Positions 25,987 through 35,336 of a stretch of DNA of 39,971 nucleotides are shown here, in pieces; within the stretch, counting starts at the first letter, position 1, and each line of letters starts with the position of its first letter. Both the position numbers and the translations under genes were made by a program. Origin of the DNA: Fidelibacterota bacterium (GTDB taxonomy: Bacteria; Fidelibacterota; Marinisomatia; Marinisomatales; SCKK01); assembly GCA_004124475.1 (NCBI GenBank), contig SCKK01000031.1, positions 1 to 39,971 of the forward strand. Reading direction: 5' to 3'. Under the pieces are notes generated by a model that had not been told where the DNA came from, ran no database searches, and worked only from the letters and a program-made list of their open reading frames with translations.

Positions 25987-26360
25987 GAACCGGCACTGCT
26001 CTTTTACAAATTAAGAAACCCTGGTGTAGTTCTAAGGTTTTGCCGGAACGTCGATCTTGAGCATTATTGAAGATCCCGGTTTAATGGGATGCTTCGTCCC
26101 CGCCTGCGTACTGACTTCGGTGGGCAGGTAACCGATTTTTCGGCGCTCCGGCCTCTTTGAGAACGGATCATCTCATGGAGACCCCTATGGGGGAATATTA
26201 GTCGTATCAGCAATCGACGCAAGTAAGAATAGCTTGAGAGGTCACATTCCGGCAATCCGGAATAAGTGAGATATTTTCCTGCAAAACTAGAATGAACTTA
26301 GATGGGAGAAGTACGCCCAAATCAGACTAAAAAACATTAATAATGAACCCGAATTAGGCT
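25987..26360 (+). ncRNA. Candidate bridge RNA region of the IS110 element
   Basis: This gene-free stretch right after the transposase is rich in hairpins: CCGGCA/TGCCGG (25990 and 26041), ATCTT/AAGAT (26054 and 26070), a GGGATGCTTCGTCCC hairpin near 26087, CCGATTTTTCGG, CCCCTATGGGG, and ATTCCGG/CCGGAAT (26246-26263). IS110-family elements encode a structured guide (bridge) RNA in a non-coding end, and in IS1111-type elements it lies downstream of the transposase. Exact RNA ends and guide loops cannot be read by eye. Confidence 0.4.
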
Positions 26361-26478
26361 TTTTTTAAGGGATTTATCATGAATATATCCAAAACCATTA
26401 ATTTTTTCCTTGCTTTCATAGCAAGTAGAATAAACTCACCGTCGGTTTGCCGTCCGGTGGGGGTTAGGCTTTTATTAT
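26361..26478. other. Short gap with two hairpins right of the IS
   Basis: CTTGCTTTCATAGCAAG (26409-26425) and an imperfect CACCGTCGG/CCGTCCGGTG pair (26437-26459) can form hairpins ahead of the 3' end of the minus-strand gene. Neither has a T-run on that strand. The IS right end probably lies here or slightly left. Confidence 0.3.
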
Positions 26479-28098
26479 TCATTGCAATAACTGAGTTAGT
26501 GACATTCTTATTCCTGATGACAACAATAATTCTTTTTCACCCTCAAAATCATATGTTGCTGATTTTACTATTTTACCAGTTTCTATATCAACTATCCTAA
26601 GTTCAATAATATTTAGGTTCCCAAAACGACCGACAGATCCAGTAAGCATAAATTGCATTCCAAGTAGTTTTCCTACCTCAACTAAACATTCGCTTGATAC
26701 ACAACCGCTTTGCTGAAAACCTTGTTCCTTTAAAATTTCATCCATTTGTGCTCTTTCCAACACAATGAACGTATTTCTCTTGATTAATTCTGATGTTAAT
26801 CTGTTTGTTATTATTCTTGCTTCTGATTGACTAATCCCATTGCCTTCAAAATCCACTACCGCTATTGTCTTTTGTGTCTCATCAATCTGAGTATTCAGCG
26901 CAAAAGTACCGTCCAATTGTTCCTTTGCAAGCTTATATTCTATTAGATTGTTTTTACCAGTGGATACAGCTTGGGAAAAGTATTGAGTGGCTATTGTATT
27001 ATTTCCTTCATAAAAAAACTTCAAACCTATAAAATAATTTGCAATACAAAGTGCTTCAAACCTTTTGGATTGATCATTGATTGAGGAAGTAGCTTCTATA
27101 ACTTCCATAGAAAACAATTGTTCTGTAAACAGTTTCGATACCAGTTTCCAAACATCTTCAACCTTATTTTCATTTGCAATAAAATATGTATAGTTTTGGT
27201 TGAATTTTTCCAGAGCGTTTGTATATGAATACAAATTTGCTTGAGATATCAATAGATAAAGTCCATTCTTGTGATTTAATTTGGTTTTATTAGCAAGAAA
27301 AATTTGTTCTGCTTCTTTATAGAGCTTTTGTTTAAAATATTCCATTGCCAATAAGTTACCGATTTCTGTTAAACTTTCTTTATCACTTAGAAAAAGTTCC
27401 TCTGCTTGTTGATATTGCTTTTGATTAATATATTCAATCGCTAATAAGAATTTATTTGATGCATTGTTTGGAGATAGTTCAACAAGAATTTTCAGCTTTT
27501 CGGTTGTACTCAAGTCTAAAAAATTTATTCCTTCTATCTTTTTACGTATGCTTTCATTAGATATTCCAATAATTGCATTTTGTACTATTGTTAAAACTAA
27601 TTCCTCATCAATAAGTAAAATATTCAAAAGTTTTTCTACATCACCTTTTTCGGAATAGCCTCTAATCATTTCTTTTAACAAGGCTTGTCCTCTATTATCA
27701 AATCCACGATTTATTTCTATATAGATTTTAAAATATCTTAAAATCGTTTCTACTGGTAGCTCTGCTTTGTAGGCTACTCTTGCAGTTATTAACGCTATCA
27801 TATTACCATATGCGTTATCTTTCAAATCAACTTGTGAAATTGTTCTTTTACCCAGCTTATAAGCTTTATGATATTCCTTTGCGTTTTCAAGTCCATAAAT
27901 ATCTGCTAAAACCTGTTGTAAGTGGCGTTCTTTACTTGTCTTAAATAATTGTGATTCTGGTAACAAGGGGAAATAAATACCACTTTTTTTTGAGGTTGAG
28001 TACGGAGAGATATATGAAGTAAAAACCAAGTTTGAAGTAAATATTAGAATGGTTGGGAATTTTATTTTGCTTAGGAAGAAATTATCAAACATTATCAT
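26479..28098 (-). CDS. TPR protein with C-terminal CsgG-like domain
   Basis: About 539 residues. The N-terminus (FPTILIFTSNLVFTSYISPY) is hydrophobic and looks like a signal peptide. The middle is a helical solenoid with TPR-like repeats (KFLLAIEYINQKQYQQAEEL, NLLAMEYFKQKLYKEAEQIF). The last 140 residues match the CsgG/LpoB-like fold: TIAVVDFEGNGISQSEARII, LIKRNTFIVLERAQMDEILK, GCVSSECLVEVGKLLGMQFM and LTGSVGRFGN. Such proteins are periplasmic or lipoprotein sensors and assembly factors of the envelope; the precise role is unknown. The start is ambiguous: ATG 28098 or GTG 28107. Confidence 0.72.
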   Translation of the reverse strand: MIMFDNFFLSKIKFPTILIFTSNLVFTSYISPYSTSKKSGIYFPLLPESQLFKTSKERHLQQVLADIYGLENAKEYHKAYKLGKRTISQVDLKDNAYGNMIALITARVAYKAELPVETILRYFKIYIEINRGFDNRGQALLKEMIRGYSEKGDVEKLLNILLIDEELVLTIVQNAIIGISNESIRKKIEGINFLDLSTTEKLKILVELSPNNASNKFLLAIEYINQKQYQQAEELFLSDKESLTEIGNLLAMEYFKQKLYKEAEQIFLANKTKLNHKNGLYLLISQANLYSYTNALEKFNQNYTYFIANENKVEDVWKLVSKLFTEQLFSMEVIEATSSINDQSKRFEALCIANYFIGLKFFYEGNNTIATQYFSQAVSTGKNNLIEYKLAKEQLDGTFALNTQIDETQKTIAVVDFEGNGISQSEARIITNRLTSELIKRNTFIVLERAQMDEILKEQGFQQSGCVSSECLVEVGKLLGMQFMLTGSVGRFGNLNIIELRIVDIETGKIVKSATYDFEGEKELLLSSGIRMSLTQLLQ

Positions 28099-28107
28099 AC
28101 AATTCAC

Positions 28108-28478
28108 CCAAAATTAAGATTGTTTCATTTCAAATACTATTTCATCAAAAATAAAATCTCTACAACAGCCTAACATCATCAATAGACGTAAAAATATCTA
28201 CTATATCAGCCTTATAGCTGGAAATAAATTCTGTATATATAAAAAATATGTGCGTATGAGTAGAAATTTTAATTAATATTTCCCCTTTTTATTTGTATTC
28301 GTTTGTTACAATGTAGTTTACTGAGTTAGTTATAGGAAAGCAATTCAAAAACAAGCTTGAGTTTCTTTCTATATCCCGATGATCTTGCGACAAAGTAATA
28401 AATATTTGTTTTTGACAGGTGTGTCATTTTTTAAATTCTGTAATTGCATATTTCATTTATAGGTCTTAACTATAGAGG
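28108..28478. other. AT-rich divergent gap
   Basis: It lies between the minus-strand TPR-CsgG gene and the plus-strand PEP-binding protein gene, so it should hold both promoters. I see no RNA gene, strong terminator or repeat; long T- and A-rich runs prevent a confident promoter call. Confidence 0.3.
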
Positions 28479-31463
28479 ATGAAAGATAAATCCACATCTT
28501 CTGAAATCCGTCAGTGGAATTACCACGACCTGATGCTTCACAGGATCCATGAGATTTTATTGGTTGCAAGTCCATATGATGCTTATATCCTTGAAGAAGA
28601 CGGCCGACTCACTGAACAGATATTGACCGAGTATCTTGGAATGAACTTGAGTTATGCTCCACGAGTTTGGCGAGCATCAACAGCCGCAAGAGCCATGGAA
28701 ATGCTGTCGAAAAGACGATATGGTCTGGTAATAACAATGCTTAGAATATCGGACATGGATCCGTTCTCCTTTGGAAGCCAGGTAAAAGAGAAGTATCCTC
28801 GGATTCCTATAATTCTTCTTGTGTATGATTCATCCGAACTTAGCTACATAAAAGAGGAAATCCATAAAAGTGATATTGATAAAATATTTGTATGGGGAGG
28901 GAATGCTGGAGTGTTTCCTGCCATTATCAAATATATCGAGGATATGAAAAATGTGAAGAGAGACGTTAAAAAAGGGGACGTACGAGCGATCATCGTTGTG
29001 GAAGATAATCCAGCCTACTATTCCAGGATACTGCCTCGTATATACTCACAAATTGTGCAGCAAACAAGAGCATTGATTGATAAAAGTCTTAATGATGCTC
29101 ATAGATTACTAAGACTCAGAGCACGGCCAAAGATCCTCCTTGCCAGTAGTTATGAAGAAGCTGAAAAATATTTTAAAAAATATCATAATAATCTATTAGG
29201 GATTATTTCAGATATACGGTTTCCTCGAAAAGGGGAGTTAGATGCAAATGCAGGATTCAAACTCGCTGAATGGGTGCGTTCGATCGATCCATCTGTACCT
29301 ATTCTATTACAATCGACAAAGGATAATTTAGAAGAAAAAGCTAACAAACTGAACGTTTCTTTTCTCAGTAAAAAATCCAAAACATTATTGCAGGGGCTCA
29401 GTGAATTTATCCTGAATAATTTTGGATTTGGAGACTTTGAATTTCGACTTCCAAACAGAAAAGTAGTAGCAAAAGCATCAGACTTGCGGGAATTACAGAT
29501 GAGGTTAAAAACGGTTCCTGAAAAATCCATTTTTTACCATGCGAGTAAAAACCACTTTTCCAATTGGCTTGCCGCCAGAGGTGAATTCTGGATGGCTTCA
29601 AAAGTAAGACGTGTAAAAACTTCCGATTTCGAGAATATTGAAGAACTTCGTGATTATTTAATAAAAGCAGTAGATACGACTCGACAGGTTCGTACAGCTG
29701 GTCGAATTGTTAAATATACAGGTGGTCCAATATTATCTTCAGCAACGTTGATCCGGGTACGTAATGGCTCCCTTGGGGGGAAGGCTCGTGGGTTGGCATT
29801 TGCAAACTCCATGATAGGTAGCTCGGGACTGAAAGAGAAATTTCCAGAAATAATCATTCGTATTCCAAGGGTTGTGGCGATCGGAACAGTTGAATTTGAT
29901 GATTTTATGAAAAATAATGATCTGTGGAAATATGCTCTGGAAGAAAATGATTTTAGGAAAATCAGACACAGATTTGTCCAGGGAAATCTTAGCAAAGAGC
30001 TGAAATATTTTCTTAAGGCATTTTTAAAAGATGTAAACTATCCCATTGCTATTCGTTCATCCGGTTTGTTAGAAGATATGCAATATCAATCGTTAGCGGG
30101 CATGTATGCTACTTACATGCTTCCCAATTCTTCCGGCTCGGTTAAAGGACGCATAGAATCTTTGGAGCAAGCTATTAAACTGATTTTTGCATCGATGTTT
30201 TCACAAGAAGTCAAAGCGACTATTGAATCATCTACTCACCGTCTGGAAGAGGAAAAAATGGCTGTTATCATTCAGGAATTAGTAGGACAACGGTTCAATG
30301 ATAGATTTTATCCAACTTTCAGCGGTGTGGCAAAAAATCTTAATTATTATCCTGTTTCTTATATGAACCGTGCAGAAGGTGTTGTCTATGTTGCTTTAGG
30401 TTTGGGGCGTACTATTGCGGAAGGAGGAAAAGTTCTTAGGATTTCACCCAAGTATCCTGATATCCTGTCACAATTTTATTCCATTGAGGCTATGCTCGAA
30501 AGTTCGCAGAACGAGTTTTATGCACTTGATATGACAAAAGAACAAAATCTTCTAAAAGAGGGTGAAGAAAATAATCTCAAAATTTATTCACTTGCAGACG
30601 CAGAAACTGATGGTGTATTATGTCATGTGGGAAGTGTGGTGACACCAGAAGGAATTGTTCGAGATTCACTAAGTTATTCCGGAGTTAGAATTGTTACCTT
30701 CGCCAGGATACTAAAAATGAAGATATTTCCACTCGCTGAACTTGTTCAAGAACTTTTGGTAATCGGGAACAGAGAGCTGGGATGCCCAGTGGAGTTGGAG
30801 TTTGCATGTATTTTGAATTCAAATAAACCAGAAAAGTCTGAATTCTCTCTTCTTCAAATCCGTCCAATGGCGAGCGAGAATTACAATCGAGACTACCGGA
30901 TTGAAGAAGTAAAAAATGATGAATTAATCTGTAAGAGCAGTATAGCGCTTGGTAATGGGATTCTGAACGAAATACAGAATATTATTTGCATTAAATTAGA
31001 TTCATTTGATATTAGTAAGTCAAAAGAAATAGCCAACCAGATAGGGGAGTTGAATTCGACTTTTTCTAAAAAACAAAAATATCTCCTAATAGGTCCCGGG
31101 CGGTGGGGTACCGCAGATCCGTGGCTGGGAATCCCTGTAAAATGGAGGCAAATTTCGAAAGTAAAAGTTATCGTGGAGATAGGAACAAAAGACCTTAAAC
31201 CTGACCCATCGTTTGGTAGTCATTTCTTCCAGAATGTGACAAGCTTCCGAGTAGGGTACCTCACTGTAGGCTACAGAAGCAGAAATGATTTCGTGGATTG
31301 GAATTGGTTAAATGCTCAAAAAGTGAGCCACGAAACAAAATATATTAAGTTGATAAAATTAGATAAACCGATCAGTGTATGGATCGATGGACAAACCGGA
31401 CAGTCAATCATTATTAAACCTGAATTTGTTGATTCAGTCACGCACAAAAGTGAGGTATCTTAA
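28479..31463 (+). CDS. PEP/pyruvate-binding protein with two N-terminal receiver domains
   Basis: A 994-residue protein. Residues about 18-150 look like a degenerate receiver domain. Residues about 165-310 are a second one, with acidic VVEDNPAYY (near 172) and the phospho-acceptor-like SDIRFPRKG (near 243). A PPDK_N-type ATP-binding region follows: GSLGGKARGLAFANS (near 430), AIRSSGLLEDMQYQSLAGMY (near 523), and LLQIRPM (near 791), which closes the domain in PEP synthases. The usual next domain, with the phosphohistidine TxxGGxxSHAAI motif, is absent. The last 200 residues have GPGRWGTADPWLGIPVKW and are shared by a family seen in FCB bacteria. Likely a signal-controlled ATP-grasp-type enzyme of unknown substrate, not a PEP synthase. 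Confidence 0.75.
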   Translation: MKDKSTSSEIRQWNYHDLMLHRIHEILLVASPYDAYILEEDGRLTEQILTEYLGMNLSYAPRVWRASTAARAMEMLSKRRYGLVITMLRISDMDPFSFGSQVKEKYPRIPIILLVYDSSELSYIKEEIHKSDIDKIFVWGGNAGVFPAIIKYIEDMKNVKRDVKKGDVRAIIVVEDNPAYYSRILPRIYSQIVQQTRALIDKSLNDAHRLLRLRARPKILLASSYEEAEKYFKKYHNNLLGIISDIRFPRKGELDANAGFKLAEWVRSIDPSVPILLQSTKDNLEEKANKLNVSFLSKKSKTLLQGLSEFILNNFGFGDFEFRLPNRKVVAKASDLRELQMRLKTVPEKSIFYHASKNHFSNWLAARGEFWMASKVRRVKTSDFENIEELRDYLIKAVDTTRQVRTAGRIVKYTGGPILSSATLIRVRNGSLGGKARGLAFANSMIGSSGLKEKFPEIIIRIPRVVAIGTVEFDDFMKNNDLWKYALEENDFRKIRHRFVQGNLSKELKYFLKAFLKDVNYPIAIRSSGLLEDMQYQSLAGMYATYMLPNSSGSVKGRIESLEQAIKLIFASMFSQEVKATIESSTHRLEEEKMAVIIQELVGQRFNDRFYPTFSGVAKNLNYYPVSYMNRAEGVVYVALGLGRTIAEGGKVLRISPKYPDILSQFYSIEAMLESSQNEFYALDMTKEQNLLKEGEENNLKIYSLADAETDGVLCHVGSVVTPEGIVRDSLSYSGVRIVTFARILKMKIFPLAELVQELLVIGNRELGCPVELEFACILNSNKPEKSEFSLLQIRPMASENYNRDYRIEEVKNDELICKSSIALGNGILNEIQNIICIKLDSFDISKSKEIANQIGELNSTFSKKQKYLLIGPGRWGTADPWLGIPVKWRQISKVKVIVEIGTKDLKPDPSFGSHFFQNVTSFRVGYLTVGYRSRNDFVDWNWLNAQKVSHETKYIKLIKLDKPISVWIDGQTGQSIIIKPEFVDSVTHKSEVS

Positions 31464-31780
31464 CTAGCTTCTGTCTATAAATTTACAAGTTTTAATATCA
31501 ATAGCCCAGCCCTTTCCCGACCCCGACTCGTCAGGGGGAGGATTTAAATACGCCAAAATTCCAGCAGGGTACTTCCACAGGTTCCTTTGGATAAAATTCC
31601 GTGAATGGCATCAGGGTATTTTTAGTATCTGTAACCTTGCTCCTCCAGCTGGCGAAACGGGGATAAGGAGAAAGAAATCCCAACATTATGGACAGACACT
31701 GATTAATAAGCACAGGAAAATTGTTGACTGGTTGGGATGGCTGAATAGTTCCAATTACATTTCAATTTAAGGATATTTCT
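31464..31780. other. Gap with a bulged GC hairpin between PEP-binding gene and gdhA
   Basis: CCCCGAC-TC-GTCAGGGG (31521-31538) forms a bulged hairpin after the PEP-binding gene, similar in type to the one after pyrC. The rest has an open minus-strand frame (31531-31713) reading MPFTEFYPKEPVEVPCWNFG, which starts inside no promoter context and which I cannot assign. I do not call it a gene. Confidence 0.35.
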
Positions 31781-33589
<1,809 letters not shown>

Positions 33590-33781
33590 ATGGAAATGTG
33601 GAAGATAAAAAGTGAACTGGTAGGACTGACTACAGCCTATGAGTATTATTTTAATCGGTTAAGACCAAACTATTACCAGAAATACAGAACACCGTACCAA
33701 CGCATGAAACATGCGGAAATTCAATCCATGCCTGCCGGCAAGCAAGCAAAACCGCTGAAAACGCCTGCCTCTGGACGGTGA
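33590..33781 (+). pseudogene. Possible integrase-core (transposase) C-terminal fragment
   Basis: A 63-codon frame. ELVGLTTAYEYYFNRLRPNY, then YQKYRTPYQRM, resembles the end of rve-type transposases, where a short helix is followed by NxxRPHxxLxYxTPxE. The upstream catalytic DDE part is absent, and the frame runs into a GCCTGCC-type repeat near 33728, so it is best seen as a relic. The low similarity leaves doubt. Confidence 0.4.
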
Positions 33782-33927
33782 CAATTCTGGATGATCCAAA
33801 GTTCAAAACAGTTAACTTCCAAATACCTCAAAGTGGAAACCATGTCTGTAAAGACGTCAGTTTTGCTGGAATTTCTACTTGTATACTGTAACTTTATTTG
33901 TTAATATCAAGTATAACTTTAAATATT

Positions 33928-34290
33928 ATGAGTGGTACAGAAAGAGAAATCAGAAAACTTTATTACTCCATCAGTGAAGTAAGTGAGATTGCTGATCTGA
34001 AGCAGTATGTTCTTCGTTATTGGGAAACGGAATTTCCCTCGTTAAAACCAAAAAAGAATAAAGCAGGAAATAGAATTTATCGACAGAGTGATGTTGATAT
34101 GGTGTTTAAGATTAAAGATTTGTTATATGATCAAAAGTTTACCATAGAGGGAGCACGTCAACAATTAAGAAATGATAAAATCCAAATTCCTAAAAAAGGA
34201 ATCAGTGATTCTAAGAATCAGTTGAAAAATCTGTTTCATTCCATAAAAGAAGAACTTCGAGGGATTTTAAACACAATTTCGCAGGAATAA
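33928..34290 (+). CDS. MerR-family transcription regulator
   Basis: A 120-residue protein. YYSISEVSEIADLKQYVLRY then WETEFPSLKP is the MerR winged helix-turn-helix, of the subgroup with the ETEFP signature. GNRIYRQSDVDMVFKIKDLL completes the DNA-binding part. A short coiled-coil helix (KFTIEGARQQLRNDKIQIPK) follows, and there is no effector domain. The ATG at 33928 is preferred over the TTG at 33898. Targets are unknown; it stands alone before tRNA-Pro. Confidence 0.88.
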   Translation: MSGTEREIRKLYYSISEVSEIADLKQYVLRYWETEFPSLKPKKNKAGNRIYRQSDVDMVFKIKDLLYDQKFTIEGARQQLRNDKIQIPKKGISDSKNQLKNLFHSIKEELRGILNTISQE

Positions 34291-34343
34291 ATAATTAAGT
34301 TCATAATCCATTTATTCAGTAATGAAAAAAATTGGTAGTATCA

Positions 34344-34360
34344 TCCCGATGGAATCGGGA
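34344..34360. repeat. Small palindrome TCCCGAT-GGA-ATCGGGA
   Basis: A 7-bp perfect stem with a 3-nt loop between the MerR gene and tRNA-Pro. It is another member of the TCCCGA/TCGGGA hairpin family found at 4603, 20812, 20895 and 33404. Confidence 0.6.
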
Positions 34361-34393
34361 GTAGCGCACTTGAATGTAGTTCATTAATTATAT

Positions 34394-34467
34394 CGGAGCG
34401 TGGCGTAGCCCGGTAGCGCACCTGAATGGGGTTCAGGGGGTCGCGAGTTCAAATCTCGCCGCTCCGA
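34394..34467 (+). tRNA. tRNA-Pro(GGG)
   Basis: Acceptor CGGAGCG/CGCTCCG, D-arm GCGTAGCCCGGTAGCGC, anticodon arm CCTGA-ATGGGGT-TCAGG with anticodon GGG, T-arm GCGAG-TTCAAAT-CTCGC, discriminator A. CCA is not encoded. All stems pair well. Confidence 0.95.
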
Positions 34468-34485
34468 CTAATAGTTAATCAACTA

Positions 34486-34536
34486 TAAATAAAGGGGTTA
34501 GGATTGAAATTCAATTCAGTCCTGCCCCCTATTTAT
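34486..34536 (+). terminator. Hairpin terminator after tRNA-Pro
   Basis: AAATAAAGGGG..AGGA pairs with TCCT.CCCC.TATTTAT in a long stem, with an inner TTGAA/TTCAA hairpin. A small TAGTT/AACTA hairpin precedes it. Confidence 0.6.
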
Positions 34537-35336
34537 ATCCTTTCATATCCCAAATTTGACCGTATTAAACCGCACAGAGCGGGATACAGACGGGATACGG
34601 AATAAAACGACGTAAAATAAGCTACCCTTTTTTATTTCATCAAGTCCCTATGTTCGATGTAGGAAAGAAAACGGGTCCACGTGTCAATTAGGGGGTATAT
34701 TTACAGAATTAGAGGCGTACTCAGGATAAAGGGGTGAGGTTCTTAACATGATAACTGAGTTTAATTTTCAGATATTACTATAATCGGAGGGTAAAATTAG
34801 GGTACTTAATGAATTAGGAATTTTATCATATTTTTCTAACAGTAATAGTATTATGGATGAGTACCCCGGACAGGACCCGAACCTGCGACCTACGGATTAG
34901 AAATCCATTGTGTTCTCGTCGATAATAGGGGTCGGTACAGCATTGATTTACGGCATTATTTTAATACTGTACTTTCACTGGTATGGCTAAAATAAAGATT
35001 AAGAAATCTTACAAGCGCCGATTGTATCATTTTGTCTATGTCCAAATGTTATTACATTTTGGCACCGGATCTGAATATGGCATTGTATGGGTTCAGAGTC
35101 TCTCGTACAGAATTGTCTTATAAGTTAAGGTGATAATTTTGGGTAAATTCGTGGATAAAGAAAGGAGCAATCATGAACCTATACAAAACGATTGTTTCAG
35201 CGGAAGTATGATTTGGTGTATCATTATGTATATGATTTACATAATTGAAGAATTATATATGAATAGTTACTTTATTTGGAAACATTAATAGATCTATCTT
35301 GGCAAGAACGAATTAAATAAAGAAAGGAATGGCTAT
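34537..35336. other. Gene-poor stretch upstream of the large orphan gene
   Basis: Apart from the tRNA-Arg fragment (34861-34908), no gene can be supported. Two short starts, near 34983 (MAKIKIKKSYKRRLYHFVYV) and near 35173 (MNLYKTIVSAEV), have ribosome-binding-like sequences (AAAGGAGC before the second). Their DNA resembles each other around TGTATCATT-TGT-TATG, suggesting a decayed duplication. AAAGGA at about 35323 serves the large gene. Confidence 0.4.
34861..34908 (-). tRNA. 3' half of tRNA-Arg(TCT), attachment-site-like
   Basis: The minus strand has the anticodon arm ATGGA-TTTCTAA-TCCGT (anticodon TCT), variable AGGTC, T-arm GCAGG-TTCGGGT-CCTGT and acceptor half CCGGGGT plus A. The 5' half is not a tRNA: it has no D-arm GG, and only ACCCC (near 34929) could pair with the acceptor. 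A 3' half-tRNA is what tyrosine integrases leave at the far end of an inserted element. It may also be a broken tRNA gene. Confidence 0.65.

Larger units (their letters stand above)
24565..26360 (+). mobile_element. IS110-family insertion sequence (limits approximate)
   Basis: The element consists of a 118-bp left flank after smc with an inverted repeat, one long transposase frame, and about 370 bp of structured non-coding DNA on the right. Short left and long right non-coding ends resemble the IS1111 subgroup. I could not find terminal repeats or a target duplication; IS110 elements usually make none, so both limits are estimates. The stop inside the transposase suggests it is not autonomous. 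Confidence 0.65.

Noticed and set aside
31531-31713. Minus-strand small gene between the PEP-binding gene and gdhA
   Set aside because: It has no recognisable domain or ribosome-binding site, and its 3' end runs into a GC-rich hairpin.
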